Assembly: GCA_947167445.1 (NCBI GenBank)
Contig: CAMVID010000004.1
Location: 62,001-126,000 of the forward strand
DNA: 64,000 nucleotides
Origin: G11 sp947167445
Lineage (GTDB): Bacteria > Bacillota > Clostridia > Lachnospirales > Lachnospiraceae
Reading direction: 5' to 3'
Shown here piece after piece: positions 42,527-50,820 of this stretch; position 1 is the first letter of the stretch; each line of letters begins with the position of its first letter. The notes under the pieces are model-generated. The model was not told the DNA's origin. It saw nothing but the letters and a program-made list of their open reading frames with translations, and made no database searches. The position numbers and the translations under genes are program-made.

Positions 42527-44119
42527 TTATTTATCATCCTCATCCCACTTGTTAAGGAACTCGAACTCGAAATCGTCGTTCTCAGCAAGATTCTTGGGCT
42601 TCCAGTCACCGTCTTTGGGTGCCTTGGGGTTCTCAGCATTAATCATGCTGTCTGAAGGGCGTCTGTCTACAGGTCTTCCTTCGGGACGTGCTCCTTCAGG
42701 TCTCACAGATCTTCCCTCGGGTCTTGCTCCTTCGGGTCTTGCCCCTACAGGTCTTCCCTCAGGTCTTGCTCCTTCAGGTCTCACAGGTCTTCCTTCAGGT
42801 CTTGCTCCCTCAGGTCTCTGGCCTACAGGTCTTCCTTCGGGTCTTGCTCCCTCGGGTCTTGCCCCTACAGGTCTCTGGCCTACAGGTCTTCCCTCAGGTC
42901 TTGCTCCTTCGGGTCTTGCCCCTACAGGTCTCTGGCCTACAGGTCTTCCCTCGGGTCTTGCTCCTACAGGTCTCTGGCCTGCGGGTCTTCCCTCAGGTCT
43001 TGCCCCTACGGGTCTTGCGCCTGCGGGTCTTACTGTTCTGGGTTCTCTGTCACGGTCTCTGCCGTATGAATCATAATCTTCGTCATCATCATATTCCATG
43101 TCTCTGATCTTGAAGATGAGAAGAGTAATTGCCAATGCCATCAAAACAAGGAAGATAGCCATGATAATGATAACAATCTTTGCCTTGCCGCTTAAGCTTC
43201 CGTTATCCTTCTGGGTCATATAAGCTTCTGCAGACTCTAATATTGTAGAAAGCTTGCTTCTTCTTGTTCCGTCTGTATTGTCATAGAGGTACCATACGTT
43301 GTTGCCCTCTTCGTCTGTCTCATACTTAAGCTCATAATCCTGAGGAACAACGGGTTCAGGTTCTACAGGTTCTTCTTCAACTACAGGCTCTTCCTCAACT
43401 ACCTCGGGAGCTACTTCTGTGATTTCACCCGAAACTGATAAGAAGTCGCTTCTGATGAATCCCTTAACGTCCTTGTTGTCATATGTGAAGTTTGTAAGAT
43501 ACCAAATCTTGCCGTCGTTTCCCTGAGCCTGACCCACGATGGTAACTGCAGTATTCTTGTTAACGGTTGTTACCTTGCCGGAGTCTGCTCCCGCCTCGCC
43601 TCTTACATTTACTGTGTTGTTGTTTACAGTCGCAGAAACGGGGTTAACATCCGTAACCTGTGTTGATACAGCTACCTGTACATTTGTGTCCACTGTGGGA
43701 GCTGCGGGAGCTGCCTGTGTGGGCGCGGGTGTAGGTGTTGCCGTAGCTGTGGGTGTAGGTGTAGGTGTGGGTGTAGCTGCCGCCGCACCGTTCTTTAACT
43801 TGGTTGCCTCGTCCGAGGCGGAGTCAACAGCCATGTCGGCTCTGATGTATCCGACATTGGTTCCGTCGTATTTGATCTTGTACCAGGCTGCTCCCGATGA
43901 GTCGCTTACTGTCTCCAGTACGTCATAGGATGTACCCTGCTTAACTGAGCCAAGCTGAGTTGAGTCTGTACTTGCAGACTGTCTTACTCTTACACTGGCC
44001 TCCTTAATTGTTACGTTTGTGGCTGCCAAAGCACATAACGTATCTCCAACGAATAACGCTGCTGCCAAAACGAAAGCAGCCAGTGCTTTGAACGCTTTGT
44101 TAAATCTTATCGTTCTCAT
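42527..44119 (-). CDS. SH3-domain membrane protein with R-P-E-G repeats
   Basis: The 530-aa protein has a signal peptide (residues ~1-33), two bacterial SH3 domains (~34-98 and ~165-228) separated by a Thr/Pro linker and followed by an acidic Glu/Pro stretch. One membrane helix (~314-340) follows, then an Asp/Tyr-rich segment and a low-complexity tail with about a dozen RPEGARPVGQRP-like repeats, predicted to be cytoplasmic. It likely binds peptidoglycan or cell-wall peptides outside and something inside through the repeats. ATG 44119 is chosen because GGGAGGAG lies five bases upstream; an ATG at 44137 overlaps purD. It is last in the pur transcript. Confidence 0.85.
   Translation of the reverse strand: MRTIRFNKAFKALAAFVLAAALFVGDTLCALAATNVTIKEASVRVRQSASTDSTQLGSVKQGTSYDVLETVSDSSGAAWYKIKYDGTNVGYIRADMAVDSASDEATKLKNGAAAATPTPTPTPTATATPTPAPTQAAPAAPTVDTNVQVAVSTQVTDVNPVSATVNNNTVNVRGEAGADSGKVTTVNKNTAVTIVGQAQGNDGKIWYLTNFTYDNKDVKGFIRSDFLSVSGEITEVAPEVVEEEPVVEEEPVEPEPVVPQDYELKYETDEEGNNVWYLYDNTDGTRRSKLSTILESAEAYMTQKDNGSLSGKAKIVIIIMAIFLVLMALAITLLIFKIRDMEYDDDEDYDSYGRDRDREPRTVRPAGARPVGARPEGRPAGQRPVGARPEGRPVGQRPVGARPEGARPEGRPVGQRPVGARPEGARPEGRPVGQRPEGARPEGRPVRPEGARPEGRPVGARPEGARPEGRSVRPEGARPEGRPVDRRPSDSMINAENPKAPKDGDWKPKNLAENDDFEFEFLNKWDEDDK
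42700..43030 (-). repeat. Coding repeat, RPEG/RPVG units
   Basis: A run of 15-bp-based units encoding ARPEG, RPVGQ and RPVGA in changing order, in the 3' part of the SH3-protein gene. Synonymous changes between units show it is a protein-level repeat that has been under some drift. Confidence 0.85.
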
Positions 44120-44133
44120 CTTTCTCCTCCCAT

Positions 44134-45405
44134 TCATGCTTCATCAATGGCTTTTCCGATGTCGTGTCTCATATACTTATTATCAAACTCTATCCACTCA
44201 GTAGCTTTGTATGCATTGGCTCTGGCTTCTTTAAGGGTTGCGCCCTTGGCTGTAACTCCGAGAACTCTTCCTCCGTTTGTCACGATGCCCGCCTCGGTCT
44301 TCTTGGTTCCTGCGTGGAAGCAATAGTAGCCTTCCTCAGCCTTGAACTTCTCGAAGCCCTTAATTGGGAAGCCCTTCTCATAAGAAACGGGGTAGCCTTT
44401 CGAAGCAAGGACAACACACACTGCCGCATTATCTTCAAATTCAAGATTTATCTCATCAAGTCTGCCGTCAATACATGCCTCGCAGACATCAATGATATCA
44501 TTCTTCATTCTGGGAAGTACAACCTGAGCTTCGGGATCGCCGAATCTTGCATTGTATTCCAAAACTCTGGGACCCTTGGGAGTAATCATAAGTCCGAAGA
44601 AAATAACTCCCTTAAACTCTCGTCCCTCAGCTGCCATGGCGTCGACAGTCTTCTGATAGATGTTTGCCTTACAGAACTCGTCAACTTCCTTGGTGTAAAA
44701 TGGGCTTGGCGAAAAGGTTCCCATGCCGCCTGTATTAAGACCCGTATCTCCGTCTCCGGCTCTCTTATGGTCCTGGGCGGAAGTCATGGTCTTAATGGTC
44801 TTGCCATCTACAAAGGAAAGAACCGAAACCTCTCTTCCCGTCATAAACTCTTCTATAACAAGGGTATTACCGGCATCACCAAACTGTTTGTCAAGCATTA
44901 TGGTCTTGACGCCTGCTATAGCCTCTTCCTTGTCCTTACAGATAAGAACGCCCTTGCCGAGGGCAAGTCCGTCTGCCTTAAGAACTATAGGATAATCCGA
45001 AGTCTCAAGATACCTGATTGCATCGTCGGCTGAAGTGAATGTCTCATATGCCGCCGTGGGAATACCATACTTCTTCATCAAATCTTTGGAAAAAGCTTTG
45101 CTTCCCTCAAGTATTGCTGCGTTGGCTCTTGGTCCGAAGGTTCTGATTCCGACCTTCTCCATCTCATCAACCAATCCGCCAACCAAGGGATCGTCCATTC
45201 CCACGATACAAAGGTCGATCGCTTTCTCCTTGGCAAAAGTCGTCAGTTTCTCAAACTCCATTGCCCCGATGGGAACACACTCTGCAATCTCTGCTATTCC
45301 CGCATTGCCGGGTGCACAGTAAATCTTGTCGACTCTCTTACTCTTTTTTACGCTTACGGCGATGGCATGTTCTCTGCCGCCTCCGCCTACGATTAATACC
45401 TTCAT
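44134..45405 (-). CDS. purD: Phosphoribosylamine-glycine ligase
   Basis: The 423-aa ATP-grasp enzyme makes GAR from PRA and glycine. N-terminal MKVLIVGGGGREHAIA, ATP-grasp core with LVIEEFMTGREVSVLSF and EYNARFGDPEAQV are diagnostic. It is downstream of purN by 11 bp in a purE-M-N-D block. Its stop overlaps an upstream in-frame ATG of the SH3 gene but not that gene's chosen start. Confidence 0.97.
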   Translation of the reverse strand: MKVLIVGGGGREHAIAVSVKKSKRVDKIYCAPGNAGIAEIAECVPIGAMEFEKLTTFAKEKAIDLCIVGMDDPLVGGLVDEMEKVGIRTFGPRANAAILEGSKAFSKDLMKKYGIPTAAYETFTSADDAIRYLETSDYPIVLKADGLALGKGVLICKDKEEAIAGVKTIMLDKQFGDAGNTLVIEEFMTGREVSVLSFVDGKTIKTMTSAQDHKRAGDGDTGLNTGGMGTFSPSPFYTKEVDEFCKANIYQKTVDAMAAEGREFKGVIFFGLMITPKGPRVLEYNARFGDPEAQVVLPRMKNDIIDVCEACIDGRLDEINLEFEDNAAVCVVLASKGYPVSYEKGFPIKGFEKFKAEEGYYCFHAGTKKTEAGIVTNGGRVLGVTAKGATLKEARANAYKATEWIEFDNKYMRHDIGKAIDEA

Positions 45406-45416
45406 TATCTACCCTC

Positions 45417-46019
45417 TTATCCTATTTTGATTAATCCCGTTGCGATATCATTAATCGCCTTGGGAAGAATAATCCATTCAGCCTGCTCCATTACTCTCTT
45501 TTGAAGAATCTCAGGAGTATCGCCTTCCTTAACTTCAACAGCTTTCTGATATATGATTCGGCCGGTATCCATACCTGAATCCACAAAATGAACAGTGGCT
45601 CCCGTTACTTTGACTCCTTTAGTCAATGCCGCTTCATGTACCTTAAGTCCGTAGTATCCAACCCCACAAAATGAAGGAATCAGTGAGGGATGGATATTTA
45701 TGATTCTGTTTTCATAGACCTTGGTCATCTCCTCGGGTATTGTTACGAGGAAGCCTGCCAGAACTATCAAATCCGGATTAATCTCTTTAGCCTTGGCAAG
45801 AAATGCTTTATTAAACTCATCTCTTGATTCGAAGTTCTTGGGGCTTAAAACATATCCCGGGATTCCGTTATCCTCTGCTCTCTTAAGAGCATAGGCTCCG
45901 GCATTGTTACAGATTACACCGATTATTTCGGTGTCCTTTATACTGCCATTCTTAATCCCGTCTATGATGGCCTGGAGGTTTGTCCCTCCTCCGGAAACGC
46001 AGGCAAGAACCTTTAGCAT
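45417..46019 (-). CDS. purN: Phosphoribosylglycinamide formyltransferase
   Basis: The 200-aa enzyme uses 10-formyl-THF to make FGAR. CVSGGGTNLQAI is the GAR phosphate loop, and HPSLIPSF with the later GVTVHFVDSGMDTG give the catalytic His and Asp motifs. It overlaps purM by seven bp. Confidence 0.96.
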   Translation of the reverse strand: MLKVLACVSGGGTNLQAIIDGIKNGSIKDTEIIGVICNNAGAYALKRAEDNGIPGYVLSPKNFESRDEFNKAFLAKAKEINPDLIVLAGFLVTIPEEMTKVYENRIINIHPSLIPSFCGVGYYGLKVHEAALTKGVKVTGATVHFVDSGMDTGRIIYQKAVEVKEGDTPEILQKRVMEQAEWIILPKAINDIATGLIKIG

Positions 46020-47038
46020 AAGCTTACTCCTTTGTCTCCGCTTTCAACATAACCTACTTCAAATGCCTTCTCGCCTGCTGCCTCCACTGCGGCAATAACC
46101 TTTGCCACGTCTTCCTTGGCAACAGCAAGAACCATTCCAAGGCCCATGTTGTAAGTGTTGTACATCATCTTATCTTCGATTCCGCCCTTCTTCTGCATAA
46201 GAGTGAAGATGGGAGGGATGGGATAGCTGTCCTTCTTAACAACAGCCTTGGCGCCTTCGGGAAGCATTCTGGGAATATTCTCATAGAATCCGCCGCCTGT
46301 AATATGGCTGCATCCCTTAATCTTTACGCCGGCCTTGTTAATCTCGTTAAGAGCCTTAACATAAATCTTTGTTGGGGTAAGGAGGCACTCTCCAAGTTTC
46401 ATACCCAGCTCATCATAATATGTATTAAGGCTTTCTTTGGTCATTTCAAATACTTTTCTCACAAGAGAAAATCCATTACTATGCACTCCTGAGGAGGCAA
46501 TTCCCACCAAAGCATCACCTGCTTTAATGTCATTTCCTGTGATCAAGTCTTTTCTGTCTACTACGCCTACGGCAAAACCTGCCACATCGTATTCATCCTC
46601 GGGCATAAGTCCCGGATGCTCCGCAGTCTCACCACCGATTAATGTGGAGCCTGCCATTACGCATCCGTCTGCAACGCCCTTAACAATCTCGGCAATCTTC
46701 TCAGGTTCGTTCTTGCCGCATGCTATATAGTCAAGGAAAAACAGAGGCTCTCCTCCGGCGCAAACCACGTCATTTACACACATGGCTACGCAGTCAATTC
46801 CGATGGTATCATGTTTATCCATAAGGAACGCAATCTGAAGTTTGGTTCCTACTCCGTCAGTGCCTGACAGAAGAACCGGGTCCTCCATCTCCTTAATCTT
46901 CTTCATGGAGAAAGCTCCCGAGAAACCACCAAGACCGCCCAAAGCTTCAGGGCGCATGGTCTTCTTAACATGTTCCTTCATTAGTTCTACCGATTTGTAA
47001 CCGGCTTCGATATCTACTCCCGCTGATTTGTAATCCAT
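46013..47038 (-). CDS. purM: Phosphoribosylformylglycinamidine cyclo-ligase
   Basis: The 341-aa AIR synthetase has the PurM N-terminal motif DYKSAGVDIEAG and later GGETAEHPG and HITGGGFYENIPR blocks. It closes the imidazole ring. It lies between purE (29 bp upstream) and purN (overlap). Confidence 0.96.
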   Translation of the reverse strand: MDYKSAGVDIEAGYKSVELMKEHVKKTMRPEALGGLGGFSGAFSMKKIKEMEDPVLLSGTDGVGTKLQIAFLMDKHDTIGIDCVAMCVNDVVCAGGEPLFFLDYIACGKNEPEKIAEIVKGVADGCVMAGSTLIGGETAEHPGLMPEDEYDVAGFAVGVVDRKDLITGNDIKAGDALVGIASSGVHSNGFSLVRKVFEMTKESLNTYYDELGMKLGECLLTPTKIYVKALNEINKAGVKIKGCSHITGGGFYENIPRMLPEGAKAVVKKDSYPIPPIFTLMQKKGGIEDKMMYNTYNMGLGMVLAVAKEDVAKVIAAVEAAGEKAFEVGYVESGDKGVSLC

Positions 47039-47067
47039 TTATTCTTCCTTTACTTAATATATTTTAA

Positions 47068-47577
47068 CTACTTGGTTTGATAATCCTTGTAGCCGAGTTC
47101 CTGTAACTTGGCGTCCTTAACTTCAACGCCTTCCTTCTGCTTTACACTGTATGCTTTAAGTTTGTCCAAAAGAGATGCATCTGAAACAGAAAGAATTTTG
47201 GCGGCCAAAAGTCCTGCATTTGCTCCTCCGTTTATAGCCACAGTGGCAACGGGGATTCCCGAAGGCATCTGAACGATTGAGTAAAGTGAATCTCTTCCGC
47301 CTAAGGATGTGGTATGCATGGGGATTCCGATTACAGGCATTGGGAAAATTGCTGCGCACATGCCTGGCAGATGAGCTGCCATTCCGGCTCCCGCAATGAT
47401 GACCTTTACGCCTCTCTCCTCTGCAGTCTTCGCATATTCAAAGAATGTATCCGGCTCTCTGTGGGCGGATATGATCCTCATTTCAAAGCTTATTCCCAGC
47501 TCCTCAAGTACCTGTGCAGCCTTGGCCATTACAGGCATATCCGAGTCGCTTCCCATTACAATAGAAACCTGTGCCAT
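47068..47577 (-). CDS. purE: N5-CAIR mutase (class I PurE)
   Basis: The 169-aa protein has MGSDSDMPV (residues 8-16), SAHREPD and GAGMAAHLPG, all PurE class I motifs. It moves the carboxylate in AIR carboxylation; no purK is present in the window. ATG 47577 is 18 bp downstream of the M29 gene, so the two may share a transcript. Confidence 0.96.
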   Translation of the reverse strand: MAQVSIVMGSDSDMPVMAKAAQVLEELGISFEMRIISAHREPDTFFEYAKTAEERGVKVIIAGAGMAAHLPGMCAAIFPMPVIGIPMHTTSLGGRDSLYSIVQMPSGIPVATVAINGGANAGLLAAKILSVSDASLLDKLKAYSVKQKEGVEVKDAKLQELGYKDYQTK

Positions 47578-47595
47578 ATGATTATCTCTCTTTCA

Positions 47596-49662
47596 TTATG
47601 CCTCTAAAGGCTTATTAAGTTCTTCCAAACCCGCAAGGACGAATCGTCCTTCCCTAATGATGTCATATCGGGTTCCGTCCTTAGCCACCGCAGTAAGGCT
47701 TCCCAGTTCATCGTAGGGAATGGTTATGTCGGTGTGACATCCAAAGTATGCCTTGGAGGGATCCGTCTTATACTGCTCGGAAACCTCATTGGACTTGGCA
47801 ATGATTCTCTTTCCGTCGGGATTATATGAAACCACTTCCTCCTCATGGGAGTAGCATGTATCACCCATGGCAAAATGAGGACCGGTTTTCTCAGCTATTA
47901 AAATGGTAAGTCTGTCGGCAATATCAAATTTCTCAGCCATCTTGTATGCCACGGTATTGGTACCGATGGCAAATTCACCGATAGGAATGGTGTCGTGATG
48001 AGCCAGGATATTGTCCTTAATGTACTTCTTATTCTTCTCATCGGTATCAAAGTTGGCGCAGTTATAATCCGCTATCATGCCGTCCTTTAACTCGATGCTT
48101 AAATTCTTATATAAGAGTCCTGCAAGGAATACCTTTGTTACGTGAAGCACTCCGTTTGTGCCCTTAAGTCTGGGTGAGGTGAACACCTCACCTACGGGAA
48201 TGTTAACATCCGCGACGCAGTTCTCGAAGTTTGTTTCCTCAGAAGGATTCTTCAGTTCATGCAAAGCAACTGTAAGATCTGTCCTGTTGCCATTCATACC
48301 CTTGACTTCCACATGGTCTGCCTTGTCCAGGGTATCTATAATAATCTGCTGCATGTCACGATAAAGCTCATAGTCTAAAGTATTAAGCTTAACCGTCTCA
48401 GCAAAAATCTCTTTGAATTTATCTCCGATCTCGGGAACGGGGAAGGAAATTATTGTAAAGCTTCTCTCGTTGCCGGGAACATATTCCTGAGTAATCTGTG
48501 TGGCTTTGGTTCTGAATTCCACCAAAAGTCTTTGCTGGTCCTCAGAGAAATGGCAGCACTCCTCTTTAATCTCGGGAGCAAAAGGCACCTGTCCGAATAT
48601 CTCCATAACAGCAGGGCCGCCGTAATGGTTGGCCTGGTATTTCACCTTCTCGTAAGCGTTCTTATAGGCCTCCACTCTTCTTGCCACATAAGCCTTGTCA
48701 TACCAAATGGCTGCATCCTCCTCATGGTCGAAGAAGAACTGCTTATTGTAGCATGTGGAAATGAATCCGGGGCTTTCTGGATCTCTTCCGCAGATAACAG
48801 AAGAAGGGCATCTGAAAATCAAAGGATTAAGACCCATCTCCTTAAAGTTGTTAACAGCCTTTCTTATTATCCTCTCAAAACCTATGGGATAATAAATCTG
48901 AACATATTCCTTAATGGAAATGTCCTTGCCTGTAACCTCGAAGCCCTTCCTGTAGCCTTCTGTGTAAACATCGGCAATTCTCTGGGTTTCCTCCTCGGTT
49001 AAGGTAGCAATAAATCTGGATACCTCCACCTCATTATCGCTGATATACTCTCCGTATCTGTAGAGGTAATCCGTCTCATTAAGATTGGCCTCCATAAGGA
49101 TGCTCTCACCCACACTGTGGAAGGTGTCAAACTTAAGTCCGATAATTTCATCAAGAAGAAGATCCTGATAGTCAAAAGCAAAGGAATAAACGATTCCTTT
49201 TAATGCGTTATAATCCGGCTTCTCATTTTCCTGCTTGGCACAGATAAAAGCTGTGTAAAGTTCAAGGAATAACTCAAGCCTTACTGCAATGTCCTCATTC
49301 CTGTGGTCATAGGTATAAGGAATAATCGAAATCAGCTCCGCATACACAAAAGAGAGAAGTCTTCCTATGTCGGTACCGAACTTCTCTGTAGCATATTTGG
49401 GATTAAGATAACTTGTGTCATAAACATCAGGCATTGCAGGCCCATAAAGGCCCATAAGTGTCGCCTTTAACTCTGCCTCGTCTGCCTTGTCATATGTTGT
49501 GGAATTAATAAAAATAGATGCTTCCTTAACCTTTGTAAGGAACTTTGCAACGGTCTCAAAGTAATCGATATAGGTTTCATCGACTTCCTTCTCGCCTTCT
49601 ATAAAAGAAATGCGCTCATATGCGTCTTTGATTCTGTCTAAAATCAGTCTGTCCTGCTCCAT
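47596..49662 (-). CDS. M29-family aminopeptidase with long N-terminal extension
   Basis: The 688-aa protein has an M29 (aminopeptidase T/II) catalytic half (residues ~310-688): GEVFTSP, the metal-site IGEFAIGTN, EKTGPHFAMG and CHTD motifs near the C-terminus. M29 enzymes of the usual ~410 aa lack the ~290-residue helical N-terminal region seen here. There is no signal peptide. It lies upstream of purE by 18 bp, a link that is probably transcriptional only. Confidence 0.85.
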   Translation of the reverse strand: MEQDRLILDRIKDAYERISFIEGEKEVDETYIDYFETVAKFLTKVKEASIFINSTTYDKADEAELKATLMGLYGPAMPDVYDTSYLNPKYATEKFGTDIGRLLSFVYAELISIIPYTYDHRNEDIAVRLELFLELYTAFICAKQENEKPDYNALKGIVYSFAFDYQDLLLDEIIGLKFDTFHSVGESILMEANLNETDYLYRYGEYISDNEVEVSRFIATLTEEETQRIADVYTEGYRKGFEVTGKDISIKEYVQIYYPIGFERIIRKAVNNFKEMGLNPLIFRCPSSVICGRDPESPGFISTCYNKQFFFDHEEDAAIWYDKAYVARRVEAYKNAYEKVKYQANHYGGPAVMEIFGQVPFAPEIKEECCHFSEDQQRLLVEFRTKATQITQEYVPGNERSFTIISFPVPEIGDKFKEIFAETVKLNTLDYELYRDMQQIIIDTLDKADHVEVKGMNGNRTDLTVALHELKNPSEETNFENCVADVNIPVGEVFTSPRLKGTNGVLHVTKVFLAGLLYKNLSIELKDGMIADYNCANFDTDEKNKKYIKDNILAHHDTIPIGEFAIGTNTVAYKMAEKFDIADRLTILIAEKTGPHFAMGDTCYSHEEEVVSYNPDGKRIIAKSNEVSEQYKTDPSKAYFGCHTDITIPYDELGSLTAVAKDGTRYDIIREGRFVLAGLEELNKPLEA

Positions 49663-49684
49663 TAATCCAATAAATCCTTAAAAA

Positions 49685-49999
49685 TTATATTGTCCCCACG
49701 TATAAAACCAGGCTTATCCCAATCAGGGCCAACGAATTCAGTGTAATACCTAATATAGGAAAAAGCAAATACCTTTCGGGTTCAAAAAACGTAACTCCCG
49801 CAAGACCAAATCCAACAATTGAAAAAAGTGTTATCAATAGTCCGGTCATGCCCGGTGATGCTATACTTGCTCCATTATTTAAAAAGCTTATATATATAAC
49901 CGCAAACAGTGCAATAAGGCTTATTGCCCCAAGAATAGTGGCCATTATCGCCCGTTTCGGATGAACCTTCTTGGTAAACTTATATCCCTGTCTCTTCAT
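49685..49999 (-). CDS. Small membrane protein, DUF6142-like
   Basis: The 104-aa protein has a basic N-terminus (MKRQGYKFTKKVHPKRAI) and three hydrophobic segments. I recall DUF6142 proteins of this pattern from Lachnospiraceae, but cannot verify it here. ATG 49999 is chosen because the longer upstream reading would pass through the promoter. The ribosome site is weak (GGAG 12 bp upstream). Confidence 0.6.
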   Translation of the reverse strand: MKRQGYKFTKKVHPKRAIMATILGAISLIALFAVIYISFLNNGASIASPGMTGLLITLFSIVGFGLAGVTFFEPERYLLFPILGITLNSLALIGISLVLYVGTI

Positions 50000-50039
50000 A
50001 TGGACAAATTTCTCCAATATATTGTGTTTATCCTTCCTC

Positions 50040-50068
50040 ACTCTACCACAAAATGTGCTTTTTTTCAA
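50040..50068 (-). promoter_or_regulatory. Promoter of the DUF6142-like/M29/pur transcript
   Basis: On the minus strand, TTGAAA (50068-50063) and TAGAGT (50045-50040) are 17 bp apart and lie 41 bp upstream of the start codon. No other clear promoter is seen before purE, so this may drive M29 and the pur genes. Confidence 0.5.
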
Positions 50069-50105
50069 CTTGTAAAGTTTTAAAAATCTCTTAATTAAAG
50101 CAGGC

Positions 50106-50145
50106 AAAAACAATGAAGCCGATGGGCATATTGCTCATCGGCTTC
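50106..50145 (-). terminator. Rho-independent terminator
   Basis: Stem GAAGCCGATG / CATCGGCTTC, then ATTGTTTTTG on the minus strand; ends the 54-aa gene. Confidence 0.75.
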
Positions 50146-50183
50146 TTCTAAGGTATCAATATGAAAAATATAGTTGGTATCAA

Positions 50184-50348
50184 TTATCCTACAACAGCTT
50201 TCTTGCGCTGATTCTTCTTGCGAAGGCGGCGTCTTACTGATGTCTCGCAGTTATATAAACGCTCATCCTTTGCCCACTTAGGCAGATCATTGAATCTTGC
50301 CTGTTGTGCGAAATCGAATACCATATCACCTGCATATATCTGATTCAT
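50184..50348 (-). CDS. 54-aa basic protein
   Basis: The protein begins MNQIYAGDMVFDFAQQARF and ends with a dense basic tail (residues 39-51, RRRLRKKNQRKK). It is soluble and could bind RNA or DNA. GAGGGAGATT precedes ATG 50348 at good spacing, its own promoter and terminator flank it, and the coding frame has no stops, so it is a real gene despite its length. The family is not known to me. Confidence 0.75.
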   Translation of the reverse strand: MNQIYAGDMVFDFAQQARFNDLPKWAKDERLYNCETSVRRRLRKKNQRKKAVVG

Positions 50349-50408
50349 AATCTCCCTCGCTTTCCGGGTGTCCAGTGTTTTCGTCGAACGGACATCCTTT
50401 GTATTGTT

Positions 50409-50437
50409 ATATTACCACACGCGGACAGAGATTGCAA
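50409..50437 (-). promoter_or_regulatory. Promoter of the 54-aa gene
   Basis: On the minus strand, TTGCAA (50437-50432) and TAATAT (50414-50409) are 17 bp apart. The leader of about 55 nt holds a GTCC/GGAC stem. Confidence 0.55.
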
Positions 50438-50457
50438 GTGTCTTTCGTAAAAAAACA

Positions 50458-50805
50458 TTAAAAAACTTGAATTTCTTTTATGTTTACCTCATTACCCGTC
50501 AAAAGATACGTACGATTGTCTTTGCAGTACGGACATTCTTTTCCGTACTTGACGGTAGGGTATTCTTTATGACAGTTTTCGCAGTAAGTTACAGCGGGGA
50601 TTGTCTCCACCACAAGTTTGGCATCATGAATGGGACCCTCTTCCTTGTGAACGGCCCACTCCCAACAGTCCTTCAGATAATAAGGAATGACAGAGGAGAC
50701 CTCACCGATCTCCACTGTCACCGAATCAATTTTCTCGACCTTATTCTCCACTGCGACCGCTTTAACATCTTTGATAATGTAAAAAACAACTCCCAGTTCG
50801 TGCAT
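50458..50805 (-). CDS. hypA: HypA-type nickel metallochaperone
   Basis: The 115-aa protein starts MHELGVVFYIIKDV, with the N-terminal His2/Glu3 nickel site, and has the zinc-binding CENC...CPYC cysteines (residues ~71-97). HypA delivers nickel with HypB, to [NiFe] hydrogenase or urease. Neither enzyme is in the window. It is last in the operon with the flavoprotein and hypB genes. Confidence 0.92.
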   Translation of the reverse strand: MHELGVVFYIIKDVKAVAVENKVEKIDSVTVEIGEVSSVIPYYLKDCWEWAVHKEEGPIHDAKLVVETIPAVTYCENCHKEYPTVKYGKECPYCKDNRTYLLTGNEVNIKEIQVF

Positions 50806-50820
50806 AAGTTCCTCTATTCT

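Noticed and set aside
42549..43107. Long plus-strand ORFs rich in Pro, Leu, Gly and Ser opposite the SH3-protein repeat tail
   Set aside because: They are antisense shadows of the RPEG repeat; no start signals and the composition follows from the repeat.
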